From Hyphomicrobiales bacterium (GTDB taxonomy: Bacteria; Pseudomonadota; Alphaproteobacteria; Rhizobiales; Rhizobiaceae), in NCBI GenBank assembly GCA_017305925.1, contig JAFKJW010000073.1, forward strand, positions 1 through 40,243: a stretch of 40,243 nucleotides of DNA, in the 5' to 3' direction. Position numbers and translations under genes: made by a program. Shown here piece by piece: positions 26,857 to 35,338 of the stretch. Within the stretch, counting starts at the first letter, position 1; every line of letters begins with the position of its first letter. Below the pieces are notes generated by a model. It saw nothing but the letters and a program-made list of their open reading frames with translations. It searched no databases and was not told where the DNA came from.

Positions 26857-27947
26857 CAGGAAGCCTCCGCGCCGTCCCCGCCGGGCGAGGCGACCACCCG
26901 GATGTGATAGTTGATGAGCGTGTCGCAGCCGAGCACGAAGAACAGCAGCATCCCCTGGAACACGCGTGCCACCTTGTCCGACACGCCGAGCGCGGTCTGG
27001 ACGGACTCTCCGCCGAGATAGGTCAGCGCGAGCACCAGTCCGGCGGCGACGATGCCGAGCGGATTGAGCCGCCCGAGAAACGCCACGACGATCGCCGTAA
27101 AACCGTATCCCGGCGAGATCGACGGCTGGAGCTGCCCGATCGCCCCCGACACCTCGCAGATGCCCGCCAGTCCCGCCAGCGCCCCGGAAAGCAGGAAGGC
27201 GAAGAAAACCGTCCGGTTGAGGCGGAAGCCGGCGAAGTGCCCGGCGCGCGGGCTGGACCCCATGACCCGCACCTCGAATCCCTTCAGAGTCTTCGAGATG
27301 AGCACCCAGACCAGAACGGCCGCGACGAGCGCGAAGACGATGCCGAGATTGGCGCGGCCCTGCATGGGCAGCAGCTCGGCCAGCGTGGCCGAGGGACTGA
27401 ATTGAACGGTCTGCGGGAAATTGAAGCCCTTCGGGTCGCGCCAGGGCCCACGCACCAGCCAGTCGAGGAAAAGCTGGGCGACATAGACCAGCATCAGGCT
27501 CGTCAGGATCTCGTTCGTGTTGAAGCGCGCCTTGAGGAAGGCGGGAACGGCCGCATAGGCCGCGCCGCCTATCATTCCCATGACCAGCATGAGAGGAAGT
27601 ACCCACGCACCCTGCGTATCCGGAAACACCACCGGCAGCACCGAGCCGAGGATCGCGCCGATGACGAACTGCCCCTCAGCGCCGATGTTCCAGACATTGG
27701 CGCGATAGCAGACTGCCAGTCCCACCGCGATCAGGATCAGCGGCGCGGCCTTGATGGCGAGCTCGTGGATCTGCCAGAGCTGCGTGACCGGCTCGATGAA
27801 ATAGACGTGCAGCGCGGCAAGCGGGCTCTTGCCGAGCAGCGAGAACATGATCGCGCCGGCGATGAGTGTCAGCGCGAAGGCGATGAAGGGCGACAGGGCC
27901 GAGAACAGCTTCGACCGGCCCGGCCGCTTGACCAGCTCCAGCCGCAT
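26856..27947 (-). CDS. ABC transporter permease (nucleoside/BMP system), first subunit
   Basis: 363 residues. The larger permease of the pair, BPD_transp_2 family. Seen: LILIAVGLAVCYRANVWNIG then AEGQFVIGA, FLKARFNTNEILTSLMLVYV, ISKTLKGFEVRVMGSSPRA, and AIVVAFLGRLNPLGIV. About nine to ten transmembrane segments. The ATG at 27947 overlaps the stop of the ATPase gene by one base (TGATG), and the same one-base overlap couples it to the next permease. The C-terminus is cytoplasmic or periplasmic and short. Confidence 0.94.
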   Translation of the reverse strand: MRLELVKRPGRSKLFSALSPFIAFALTLIAGAIMFSLLGKSPLAALHVYFIEPVTQLWQIHELAIKAAPLILIAVGLAVCYRANVWNIGAEGQFVIGAILGSVLPVVFPDTQGAWVLPLMLVMGMIGGAAYAAVPAFLKARFNTNEILTSLMLVYVAQLFLDWLVRGPWRDPKGFNFPQTVQFSPSATLAELLPMQGRANLGIVFALVAAVLVWVLISKTLKGFEVRVMGSSPRAGHFAGFRLNRTVFFAFLLSGALAGLAGICEVSGAIGQLQPSISPGYGFTAIVVAFLGRLNPLGIVAAGLVLALTYLGGESVQTALGVSDKVARVFQGMLLFFVLGCDTLINYHIRVVASPGGDGAEAS

Positions 27948-29527
27948 CAGGCGTTCTCCCGCTGCGCCGCGGCATGGCCGGGCTCGGCGCCGCCCATGAG
28001 CAGGCCGATCCTTTCGAAGGTCGCCTCGGCGATCGGGATCGGCTCCGACAGCTCGCCATTGTGGATGACGGCGATCGCATCGGAGATCTCGAACAGCTCG
28101 TCCAGATCCTGGCTGATCACGAGCACGGCCGAGCCCTGGCGGGCGAGCTCGATCAGCGCCTGGCGGATGCGCGCGGCCGCGCCAGCGTCGACGCCCCATG
28201 TCGGCTGGTTGACGATCATGACGTCCGGCTTGCGGTCGAGCTCCCGCCCGATGATGAATTTCTGCAAATTGCCGCCTGAGAGGGCGGCAGCCTCGGGGTC
28301 GGGCGCGCTCTTGCGCACGTCCATGTCCGCGACGATGCGCTGCGTCGTGGCCTGGACCGCGCCGGACCGGACGAGACCTGCCGGCCCGACGAAGGTTTTG
28401 TGGTCGGTCGCATGCCGGGAGAGCAGAAGATTCTCCGACAGCCGCATGCGCGGCGCGGCACCGTGTCCGAGGCGCTCCTCCGGCACGAAGGCCGCGCCCA
28501 GCCTGCGTCGCGCCGAGATGTCCATGCGCCCGACCGGCGTCCCGCCGATGCGGACCATGTCGGCCTTGTCCTGCAACACCTCGCCCGACAGCGCCTCGAA
28601 GAACTCGCCCTGCCCGTTCCCCGCAACGCCCGCAATGCCCAGCACCTCGCCGCTTCTGACGCTCAGCCGGATGTTCTTCAGCGGCATCGAGAACGGACCG
28701 GCCGGCTTGCGCGTCAGCCCGTGGACGCCGAGAAGCTCCGCGCCGATACCCGCCGCATGCGGCGTGCGCTCCGCCGTCTTCACCTCCGTGCCCACCATCA
28801 TGCGGGCAAGCGATGCGGCCGTCTCCTGGCGCGGATCGCAATGGTCCACGACCTTGCCGTGACGCATCACGGTGGCGCTGTCGCAGATGCGCTTCACCTC
28901 CTCCAGCCGGTGCGAGATGTAGAGGATCGACTTGCCCTCGGCGCGCAGGCGCTCGAGCGTCTCGAACAGCCTGTCGGCCTCCTGCGGCGTCAGCACCGAG
29001 GTCGGCTCGTCGAGGATGATGAGATCCGGCGTCTGCAACAGGCAGCGAATGATCTCGATGCGCTGGCGCTCGCCGACGGAAAGGTCGCCGACCAGGGCGC
29101 CCGGATCGAGCGGCAGGCCGTAGGTGGTGGAAAGATCGCGCGCTTTGGCCGCGATCGTCCCGATCGGCGTGGTTCTGTCCAGCGAAAGCGCGATGTTTTC
29201 CGCGGCCGTGAGCGCGTCGAACAGGGAGAAATGCTGAAAAACCATACCGATGCCGAGCTTTTTTGCGGCACTCGGATTGGTGATCCTCACAGCCTGGCCA
29301 TTCCAGAGAATCTCCCCGGAATACGGCTCCAGCGAGCCGAAAAGCATCTTGACCAGCGTCGACTTGCCGGCACCGTTCTCCCCCAGGAGGGAATGGATCT
29401 CGCCCTTGCGGATCTTCAGATCCACATGGTCGCACGCCTTCAGCGTGCCGAAAATCTTGGTGAGACCCCGCGTTTCGAGCAGATAGCCGCTCGCCGCGCC
29501 CGTGCCTTGCTGCACGCAATTCCCCAT
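27947..29527 (-). CDS. ABC transporter ATP-binding protein with two nucleotide-binding domains (BMP system)
   Basis: 526 residues. Energy subunit of the importer, with tandem ATPase domains as in sugar and nucleoside systems. Domain 1: Walker A G49-E-N-G-A-G-K-S-T57, signature LSVGERQRIEI, Walker B LIILDEPTSVLTPQEAD. Domain 2 (from about residue 265): degenerate Walker A GIAGVAGNGQGEFFEALSG, signature LSGGNLQKFIIGRELDRKP, Walker B-like MIVNQPTWGVDAGA (Asn for Asp and Gln for Glu), so only one site is likely to hydrolyse ATP, as is common in this family. The start at 29527 (MGNCVQQG) was chosen since the open frame upstream is unlike the family. First gene of the operon. Confidence 0.93.
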   Translation of the reverse strand: MGNCVQQGTGAASGYLLETRGLTKIFGTLKACDHVDLKIRKGEIHSLLGENGAGKSTLVKMLFGSLEPYSGEILWNGQAVRITNPSAAKKLGIGMVFQHFSLFDALTAAENIALSLDRTTPIGTIAAKARDLSTTYGLPLDPGALVGDLSVGERQRIEIIRCLLQTPDLIILDEPTSVLTPQEADRLFETLERLRAEGKSILYISHRLEEVKRICDSATVMRHGKVVDHCDPRQETAASLARMMVGTEVKTAERTPHAAGIGAELLGVHGLTRKPAGPFSMPLKNIRLSVRSGEVLGIAGVAGNGQGEFFEALSGEVLQDKADMVRIGGTPVGRMDISARRRLGAAFVPEERLGHGAAPRMRLSENLLLSRHATDHKTFVGPAGLVRSGAVQATTQRIVADMDVRKSAPDPEAAALSGGNLQKFIIGRELDRKPDVMIVNQPTWGVDAGAAARIRQALIELARQGSAVLVISQDLDELFEISDAIAVIHNGELSEPIPIAEATFERIGLLMGGAEPGHAAAQRENA

Positions 29528-29633
29528 TTTTATTTTGTTCCCGGGGTCATCGTAGGGCGATGCGTGCGAGCGTGCAACGCGCCCGGCAATTTGAAACAGC
29601 TTCAAGCCGGAGCGCTGCTGTCGCGCGGCACGA

Positions 29634-30608
29634 TCAGGGAATGAGGATGGTGGTGCCGGTCGTCTTGCGGCCTTCCAGGTCGGCATGGGCATGGGCGACG
29701 TCGGCCAGCAGATAGCGCTGGTTTATGCGGACCTGGACGACGCCTTTCGCGATCACGTCGAACAGCGCCGCCGACGCGGCCTCCAGATCCTCCCGCTTGG
29801 CGACATAGGCGAAAAGCGTCGGCCGGGTCAGGTAAAGCGAGCCCTTCTGCGACAGGATGGAGACGTTGAAGGGCGGGACCGACCCGGACGACTGGCCGAA
29901 ATTGACCAGCATGCCGCGCGGCTTGAGGCAGTCGAGGGAGCCTGCGAACGTGTCCTTGCCGACCGAATCGTAGACCACCTCGCATTTGGCGCCGCCGGTG
30001 ATGCGTCCCACCTCGGCGACGAAATCCTGGTCGCGGTAGTTGATGACGTGGTCGAAGCCATGTTGCTGCGCCAGCGCGACCTTTTCCGGCGATCCCGCCG
30101 TGCCGATGGTGACGGCGCCCAGATGTTTTGCCCATTGCCCGAAGATCAGGCCGACGCCGCCGGCGGCGGCATGGTAGAGCACCGTCTGGCCGGGCTGCAC
30201 GGCAAAGGTCCGGCGCAGCAGGTACTCCACGGTCAGCCCCTTCAGCATGACCGCCGCGGCCTGCTCGTCCGTCACGCCGTCCGGGATCAGGACCAGCCGG
30301 TCCGCCGCGATCACCCGTTCGGTGGCATAGGCGCCGAGCCCGGTGGTGTAGGCGACGCGGTCGCCCGGCTTCAGCCAGTCCACGCCCGCACCCACTTCCT
30401 CGACAACGCCTGCGGCCTCGCCGCCGGGCGTCAGGGGGAATTGCGGTGCCGGATAGAGGCCGCTGCGGTAATAGGTGTCGAGGAAATTCAAGCCGATCGC
30501 CGTGTGGCGGAGCAGCACCTCGTCGGTCCCGGGCCGGCCGGGATCGATGTCCTCGAAGCGAAAGACCTCGGGGCCGCCATTGGCGTGGATACGGGCTGCT
30601 TTTGCCAT
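29634..30608 (-). CDS. qor: NADPH:quinone oxidoreductase (zinc-free MDR family)
   Basis: 324 residues. Medium-chain dehydrogenase/reductase family; reduces quinones with NADPH. Seen: the N-terminal MAKAARIHANGGPEVFRFED, the GLNFLDTYYRSGLYP segment followed by the catalytic-domain PLTPGGEAAGVVEEVGAGV, the Rossmann motif VLYHAAAGGVGLIFGQWAK, VVYDSVGKDTFAGSLDCLKP and the C-terminal GRKTTGTTIL. The structural and catalytic zinc Cys clusters of alcohol dehydrogenases are absent, as expected for Qor. The start is at ATG 30608 (MAKA), the family N-terminus; ATG 30620 is an alternative four residues longer. It lies 76 bases downstream of pcs and may share its transcript. Confidence 0.92.
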   Translation of the reverse strand: MAKAARIHANGGPEVFRFEDIDPGRPGTDEVLLRHTAIGLNFLDTYYRSGLYPAPQFPLTPGGEAAGVVEEVGAGVDWLKPGDRVAYTTGLGAYATERVIAADRLVLIPDGVTDEQAAAVMLKGLTVEYLLRRTFAVQPGQTVLYHAAAGGVGLIFGQWAKHLGAVTIGTAGSPEKVALAQQHGFDHVINYRDQDFVAEVGRITGGAKCEVVYDSVGKDTFAGSLDCLKPRGMLVNFGQSSGSVPPFNVSILSQKGSLYLTRPTLFAYVAKREDLEAASAALFDVIAKGVVQVRINQRYLLADVAHAHADLEGRKTTGTTILIP

Positions 30609-30684
30609 GGATGCTCTCATCGTTCGGGTCGTGGGGATCGCAAGATCCTAAGTCGGCGACTTGAAAAGTAAACCTGCCGGCCGC

Positions 30685-31500
30685 CTATTTCTCTTTCTTC
30701 GCGCCGAGATTGGGGAAGGCGTGCATGACGCCGCCGATGCAGAAGAGGTAGATGCCGGTCACCGCGATGCCGGTCTTGGTGACGATATCCACCTGCTCGC
30801 CCAACACGCCGATCCGGTTGTAGAAGGCGGCCATCGCCGCCTGCGCCAGCGCCAGCACGCCGAAGGCGCACCAGAGAAGCGTCACGCCGAGATTGATCGG
30901 CCGCAGCCTGACGACCCGGACCGGATGAATGAAATTCACCGGAACGAAGGTGAGGATGCCGGAGACGACGACGACGCCGAACGACACCCATTCTCCCGGC
31001 TCGATCACGTAGAGCGTGAAGACCACCATGTTCCACACGACGGGAAAGCCCTTGAAGAAGTTCTCCTTCGTCTTCATGCCCGTATCGGCATAATAGACCG
31101 CGCTGGAGACCACGATGATGGCTGCCGAGAGGAAGGACAGCCCCTCTCCCATGAAGCCGCGCTGGTAGAGCGCGAAGGCGGGAATGAGCACGTAGGTGAC
31201 GTAGTCGATGATGTTGTCGAGGAGTTCGCCCGACCAGGTGGGCAGGACCTCCTTGACGTCGAGCTTCCTCGCGATCGGCCCGTCTATGCCGTCCACCAGA
31301 AGCGCCAGGCCGAGCCACCAGAACATCGCCGTCCAGCGCTCCTCGCTTGCCGCCACCAGCGACAGGAACGCCAGAAAAGAGCCGGATGCGGTCAAGAGAT
31401 GCACGGAGAAGGCGCGGGCCTGCGGCCACGTCACCTTCTTCTTCGGCCGCGGGATGCGCTCGGCGATGGTCTTGCGGCCCGTCTTGTGGCGCGCGCTCAT
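30685..31500 (-). CDS. pcs: Phosphatidylcholine synthase
   Basis: 271 residues. Condenses choline with CDP-diacylglycerol to make phosphatidylcholine, in the inner membrane. The motif D70-G-x2-D73-G-x2-A77-R78-x12-G91-x3-D95-x3-D99 matches the distinctive bacterial Pcs form of the CDP-alcohol phosphotransferase signature. About eight transmembrane helices follow. A basic N-terminus (SARHKTGRKTIAERIPRPKK) precedes the first helix. The ATG at 31500 overlaps the stop of the DUF1326 gene by four bases (ATGA), so the two are translationally coupled. Phosphatidylcholine is common in plant- and animal-associated alphaproteobacteria, and its synthesis here needs choline uptake from the environment. 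Confidence 0.96.
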   Translation of the reverse strand: MSARHKTGRKTIAERIPRPKKKVTWPQARAFSVHLLTASGSFLAFLSLVAASEERWTAMFWWLGLALLVDGIDGPIARKLDVKEVLPTWSGELLDNIIDYVTYVLIPAFALYQRGFMGEGLSFLSAAIIVVSSAVYYADTGMKTKENFFKGFPVVWNMVVFTLYVIEPGEWVSFGVVVVSGILTFVPVNFIHPVRVVRLRPINLGVTLLWCAFGVLALAQAAMAAFYNRIGVLGEQVDIVTKTGIAVTGIYLFCIGGVMHAFPNLGAKKEK

Positions 31501-32111
31501 GGGCCGCGCCAGTCGAGCTTGCAGATTTCGGCGGAGCGGCCGGCGAAATTCCAGTTCCGGCCGAAGGCGCGCATGCGGCTCTTTTCGGACTTCGCGACGA
31601 TGATCTCCGGCGCGATCCAGTATTGCGAGTTCACGATCTTCGTATGATCGTCCTTTTCCTTTCCCGGAACGGGCGTGATGGCACCCTCGATGATCTTCGG
31701 GATCTGGAAGAGCCGCGTGGCGTCGCGCACCTCGTAGGTGATCGGCGCACGCTGCATGCCGAGAAAGTTGCCGACGAGGATGGAAAGAAGCGACGTCGTG
31801 CCGCCGGCCTTGCCGGAAAATATCCTGCCGATCGCCTTCTCGGCATAGATCGAGGCGCGCTCGTCGACGAACAGACCGGCCGTCCAGTTGCCGCGGCTCA
31901 TATAGCCGGGGATCTCCATGATGAGCCCGAGATTGATGCCGGACAGGTCGACATCGCCGAAATGACCGCTGTCGATGCGGAAGCCCGCCCATGTCTGGCA
32001 ATAGCCTTCCGTCGGCGGATGATTGCCGAGCGACAGCACGCACGGGCAGAAGACGGTGCAGTTGCAGGAAAGGACGAGTTCGCCCTTCAACGCCCAACGC
32101 TGATCGGTCAT
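31497..32111 (-). CDS. DUF1326 domain protein (Cys-rich N-terminus, probable metal binding)
   Basis: 204 residues. DUF1326 family, unknown function. Seen: the N-terminal GELVLSC16-N-C18-T-V-F-C22-P-C24...C38, a compact Cys cluster that could bind a metal; then ISEIPGYM-like GLIMEIPGYMSRGNWTAGLFVDERA; and a C-terminal NSQYWIAPEIIVAKSEKSRM and GRNWNFAGRSAEICKLDWRG. No signal peptide is apparent, so it is likely cytoplasmic or membrane-peripheral. The start at 32111 was chosen for its AGGAAA about 5 bases upstream; the 18 residues upstream are atypical. It lies 16 bases after the DUF2182 gene, a pairing seen elsewhere as far as I recall, and overlaps pcs by 4 bases. Confidence 0.9.
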   Translation of the reverse strand: MTDQRWALKGELVLSCNCTVFCPCVLSLGNHPPTEGYCQTWAGFRIDSGHFGDVDLSGINLGLIMEIPGYMSRGNWTAGLFVDERASIYAEKAIGRIFSGKAGGTTSLLSILVGNFLGMQRAPITYEVRDATRLFQIPKIIEGAITPVPGKEKDDHTKIVNSQYWIAPEIIVAKSEKSRMRAFGRNWNFAGRSAEICKLDWRGP

Positions 32112-32127
32112 TTCGTTTCCTGTGCCC

Positions 32128-32991
32128 TCAGAGCGACAGTACAAGGAGCGCCGCGCTCCACACAAGCAGTATCGCGCCGGCCAGGTACGAGGGCACCTTC
32201 GAGGTAGCCTGCTTTTCCACCAGCGCGAAGAGGCCGATCAGCGCCATCCACAGCACGTTCATCAGTCCGACCGCGAACATGACCAGCATCAGCGCCCAGC
32301 AGCAGCCGAGGCACCACAGGCCCTGCTCTGCCCCGAGCCGGAAAACCCTCGCCGGCCGGTCGCTCCAGCGGGCAAACAGCACGCCGAAGGGATTGCGGCA
32401 TTTCTCCAGGCACGCGTGCTTCAGCCCGCTGAACTGGTAAAGGCCGGCGGCCGCCAGGACGGCAGCGGCGGCGGGTGAGATCGCGCGCTCGCCCAGCAGC
32501 GGCCGCAGCGCGAGCGTCAGCGCGGCGAAGGCGACGGAACAGGCCAGCCATAGAGTGAGGTATCCGGCCACGAGCACCAGCGGGCTGACGACCCGCGCCG
32601 ATTTCGCGTGCGCGGTGTCGGTGATCTCGCAGTATGTACGCACCATCGGCAGCGCGGAGGGCAGCATCGTCGCGGCGGCCATCAGGAACCACATGAGCGT
32701 GAGCGACGGCAGCGCGTAGAACCCTGTGCCCGGAGCCGTGGTGCCGAAGCACAATGCGGCGGCAGTCCTTGCCCAGCCGGGCAACGGCATTTCGGGCAGA
32801 CCCTCCAGCCATCGCTGCCCTGCGTCCGGGAAGCCGGGCGGGCCGCCGACGCGTGCCGCGCCGATCAGCATGAGCCAGGCAAGAAGGATCGCCGCGGCGA
32901 GCACGCAATAGATCAGCCGGGGCGGCGACAGCGCCCATCGCGCGACCGTTCGCTCCGCGCCGCTGAGATGTGGAAAATCCGGATCGGCCAT
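32128..32991 (-). CDS. DUF2182 integral membrane protein (predicted metal-binding)
   Basis: 287 residues. DUF2182 family, predicted metal-binding membrane protein of unknown function. Seen: six to seven transmembrane segments and the family motifs MWFLMAAATMLPSALPM, LYQFSGLKHACLEKCRNPFG (His and Cys ligands), and EQGLWCLGCCWALMLVMFAVGLMN. The ATG at 32991 was preferred over a TTG at 33003. It is the first gene of the DUF2182-DUF1326-pcs run and is divergent from the UbiH-like gene with 64 bases between the start codons. The Cys-rich motifs, together with the Cys cluster of DUF1326, suggest a shared metal or thiol function. Confidence 0.88.
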   Translation of the reverse strand: MADPDFPHLSGAERTVARWALSPPRLIYCVLAAAILLAWLMLIGAARVGGPPGFPDAGQRWLEGLPEMPLPGWARTAAALCFGTTAPGTGFYALPSLTLMWFLMAAATMLPSALPMVRTYCEITDTAHAKSARVVSPLVLVAGYLTLWLACSVAFAALTLALRPLLGERAISPAAAAVLAAAGLYQFSGLKHACLEKCRNPFGVLFARWSDRPARVFRLGAEQGLWCLGCCWALMLVMFAVGLMNVLWMALIGLFALVEKQATSKVPSYLAGAILLVWSAALLVLSL

Positions 32992-33055
32992 AGCCGCCCG
33001 CAATGGGCGAAATCGTCGCGTTGATCAAGCGCGCAGGCCGCCCCATAGTCCAGCC

Positions 33056-34324
33056 ATGACAATCGATGATGCAACACGAAAGTCGGACGCCGCGCCGGTC
33101 CTCGTAGCGGGCACTGGCCCCGCCGGGCTCATCGCCGCGCTCGGTCTGGCGCGCGCCGGCTTTCCGGTGCGGCTGGTCGGCCCGGAAATCGCGGCGGACG
33201 ACCGACGCACCACCGCGCTCATGCTTCCGGCGCTCGGATTTCTGGAAAAGCTCGGCGTGCTGGACGGCATCGCCGCCATTGCCGCGCCGCTCAGGATCAT
33301 GCGGATCGTCGACGGCACGGCCCGGCTCGTCCGCGCTCCGGCGGTGACGTTCCACGCCTCCGAGATCGGCGAGGACCATTTCGGCCTGAACATTCCCAAC
33401 GCCCCGATGCTGGACCTGCTCGCCGCGGCCGTCGCGGCCGAGCCCGGAATCGCATGGCAAAAGGCGGCGGTCGAGCGCTGGAGCCTGCTGGAAGATCGGG
33501 TCGTCGCCCATCTGGATACAGGCGAAAGCCATGCGGCGAAACTCGCCGTCGCCGCCGATGGACGAAAATCCCCGGCGCGCGAGGCGGCCGGCATCGCCAT
33601 CTCCAGCCGGCCGCTGCCGCAGGCCGCGCTCGTCCTCAGCTTCGCCCATGCCCGGCCGCACGGCGCGGTCTCCACGGAGGTGCACACCGAAAGGGGTCCG
33701 TTCACCCAGGTGCCGCTGCCGGGGAACCGGTCGAGCCTCGTCTGGGTGAGTGAGCCGGAGGCCGCCAAGGCGCTCTGCGCTCTCGACGACGTCGAATTGT
33801 CCTTGCGGATCGAAGACCGCATGCAATCCATGCTGGGACGCGTCACGGTGGAGCCGGGACGCCAGATCTATCCCCTGACCTCGGTCCTGCCGCATGCCTT
33901 CGCGCGCAACCGCGTTGCCCTTGTCGGCGAGGCGGCGCACGTCTTCCCGCCGATCGGCGCACAAGGGCTCAATCTCGGCATCCGGGATATCGAACAACTC
34001 GTGCGGGCGGCCGGGCGGTCGAGGGAGGATCCCGGCGCGCGCACGGTTCTGGATGCCTATGACCGCCGGCGACGTGCCGACGTGATCGGCCGGTCGGCCG
34101 GCGTCAATCTGCTGAACATGTCGCTCCTTTCCGGCATGCTGCCGGTGCAGATGGCGCGCGGCGCTGCGCTGTCGGTTCTCGGAAACGTGCCGCCCTTGCG
34201 CGCCTTCGCGATGCGCGAGGGACTGGCTCCGGGCTCTGGCTGGTCCGGAATTCTCACCGATTTAGGGAAACAGGTCCGGCGGAAGCGTCCCGCTCTTGAT
34301 CAGGAAGAGCAGCGTCGTCACTGA
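33056..34324 (+). CDS. UbiH/UbiF-family FAD-dependent hydroxylase
   Basis: 422 residues. Flavin monooxygenase family that includes the ubiquinone ring hydroxylases. Seen: the dinucleotide-binding VLVAGTGPAGLIAALGLARA, a second FAD motif LAVAADGRKSPARE (the D-G motif), and VALVGEAAHVFPPIGAQG with LNLGIRD, the family G-D/E signature with Glu in place of the common Asp. No membrane segments; probably peripheral on the inner membrane. Which ring position it acts on cannot be told. The last 21 residues overlap the convergent AEC gene by 63 bases and look unlike the family end; the true conserved sequence stops near W-S-G-I-L at about residue 400. Confidence 0.9.
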   Translation: MTIDDATRKSDAAPVLVAGTGPAGLIAALGLARAGFPVRLVGPEIAADDRRTTALMLPALGFLEKLGVLDGIAAIAAPLRIMRIVDGTARLVRAPAVTFHASEIGEDHFGLNIPNAPMLDLLAAAVAAEPGIAWQKAAVERWSLLEDRVVAHLDTGESHAAKLAVAADGRKSPAREAAGIAISSRPLPQAALVLSFAHARPHGAVSTEVHTERGPFTQVPLPGNRSSLVWVSEPEAAKALCALDDVELSLRIEDRMQSMLGRVTVEPGRQIYPLTSVLPHAFARNRVALVGEAAHVFPPIGAQGLNLGIRDIEQLVRAAGRSREDPGARTVLDAYDRRRRADVIGRSAGVNLLNMSLLSGMLPVQMARGAALSVLGNVPPLRAFAMREGLAPGSGWSGILTDLGKQVRRKRPALDQEEQRRH

Positions 34325-35236
34325 CCCGACCGACAGTACCGTCGTCAGCACGATGCTCGCCGACGCCCGCTGCACCCAGACATTGTATTGCTGCGCGATG
34401 ACGAAGACGTTCGTGGCGGTGGGCAGCGCGGCAAGCAGAACGGCGGCATAGACCCAGGTCTCGGAAAAATTGCCGACCCAGCTCAGCATCAGGTAGCAGA
34501 CCGTCGGATGCACGGCGAGCTTGAGGAGCGCGATCGGCCCAAGCTCGACCGGCACGCGCTTCAGCGGCCGCAGCGCGAGAGTGACGCCCATGGCGAACAG
34601 TGCGCAGGGAGCGGCGGCGTTCGAAAGATAGTCGAGGAGCTTGTCGATCGGCCCCGGCACATGCAGGGACAGTGCGGCGGCGAGCACGCCGGCCGCCGTG
34701 GCGATCATGAAGGGATGGAGCGCGATCTGCCGGACGACGCTTGCGGCAAGCCGGAGCGGCTGCACCTTCTCCTCCCTTCCTTCCCCTGCGGCAAGCGCCA
34801 TCAGCATGGGCGTAACCGTGAAATGCATGATGTTCTCGAAACAGAAGATCAGCGCCACCGGCACCGCCGCCTCGGGGCCGAAGGCCAGCAGCGCAAGGCC
34901 GGGCCCCATATAGCCGATGTTTCCGTAGGCGGCGGCCAGCCCCTTGATGGTCGAGTCCCTGATGCCGCTCCCTTCGAGGACGATGGAAGCGATGAACATC
35001 GTGGCGAACACGATGTAGGTGGAGAAGACCGCCCCGAAGATATAGCGCCATTCGGTCAGCCGCTCGATGGGCGTTCTGGCGAGAAGCTGGAAGAACAGCG
35101 CCGGCAGCGCGACGTAGATGACGAAGACCGTCATCCAGCCCAGCGCCTCGATCGGAAGCCTGGCGGTGCGCGCGACGACGAAGCCAATGAAGATCAGCCC
35201 GAAGAAGGGAATGACAAGGCCGATGACTTCGGACAA
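34262..35236 (-). CDS. AEC-family transporter (auxin efflux carrier-like)
   Basis: 324 residues. Inner-membrane transporter of the AEC family (malonate, malate or other small organic acids in characterised members); substrate unknown. Seen: ten hydrophobic segments in two halves, the N-terminal VIGLVIPFFGLIFIGFVVAR, the central AAYGNIGYMGPGLALLAFG motif, CALFAMGVTLALRP, and a C-terminal QYNVWVQRASASIVLTT block. The start is TTG at 35236 (S-E-V-I-G follows), chosen because family members begin 6-8 residues before this first helix; the open frame upstream is soluble and atypical. Convergent 63-base overlap with the UbiH-like gene; divergent from hspQ. Confidence 0.9.
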   Translation of the reverse strand: MSEVIGLVIPFFGLIFIGFVVARTARLPIEALGWMTVFVIYVALPALFFQLLARTPIERLTEWRYIFGAVFSTYIVFATMFIASIVLEGSGIRDSTIKGLAAAYGNIGYMGPGLALLAFGPEAAVPVALIFCFENIMHFTVTPMLMALAAGEGREEKVQPLRLAASVVRQIALHPFMIATAAGVLAAALSLHVPGPIDKLLDYLSNAAAPCALFAMGVTLALRPLKRVPVELGPIALLKLAVHPTVCYLMLSWVGNFSETWVYAAVLLAALPTATNVFVIAQQYNVWVQRASASIVLTTVLSVGSVTTLLFLIKSGTLPPDLFP

Positions 35237-35291
35237 GCGTCGCTCACAACAGCATTTTGTGCGATGCAGCAACAACCTGCGCCGCAAAGGG

Positions 35292-35318
35292 TTGAATTGA
35301 AGGCCGAGCCGGTACAAA
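35292..35318 (+). promoter_or_regulatory. Possible hspQ promoter
   Basis: In the 102-base divergent gap between the AEC gene and hspQ, TTGAAT (35292-35297) is followed after 15 bases by TACAAA (35313-35318), about 20 bases before the start codon. The -35 core resembles the CTTGAA of RpoH promoters, but the -10 does not clearly match. Confidence 0.35.
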
Positions 35319-35338
35319 TAGGGGCCGGGAAGCTCGAC

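Noticed and set aside
26904-28862. 652-codon frame antisense to the BMP importer genes
   Set aside because: Overlaps three well-supported genes; His/Arg/Asp-rich with no recognisable motif.
30635-30662. Two short palindromes (GGATC-GCAA-GATCC and AAGTC-GGC-GACTT) between pcs and qor
   Set aside because: Stems of only 5 bp are expected by chance in a GC-rich gap; no T-run.
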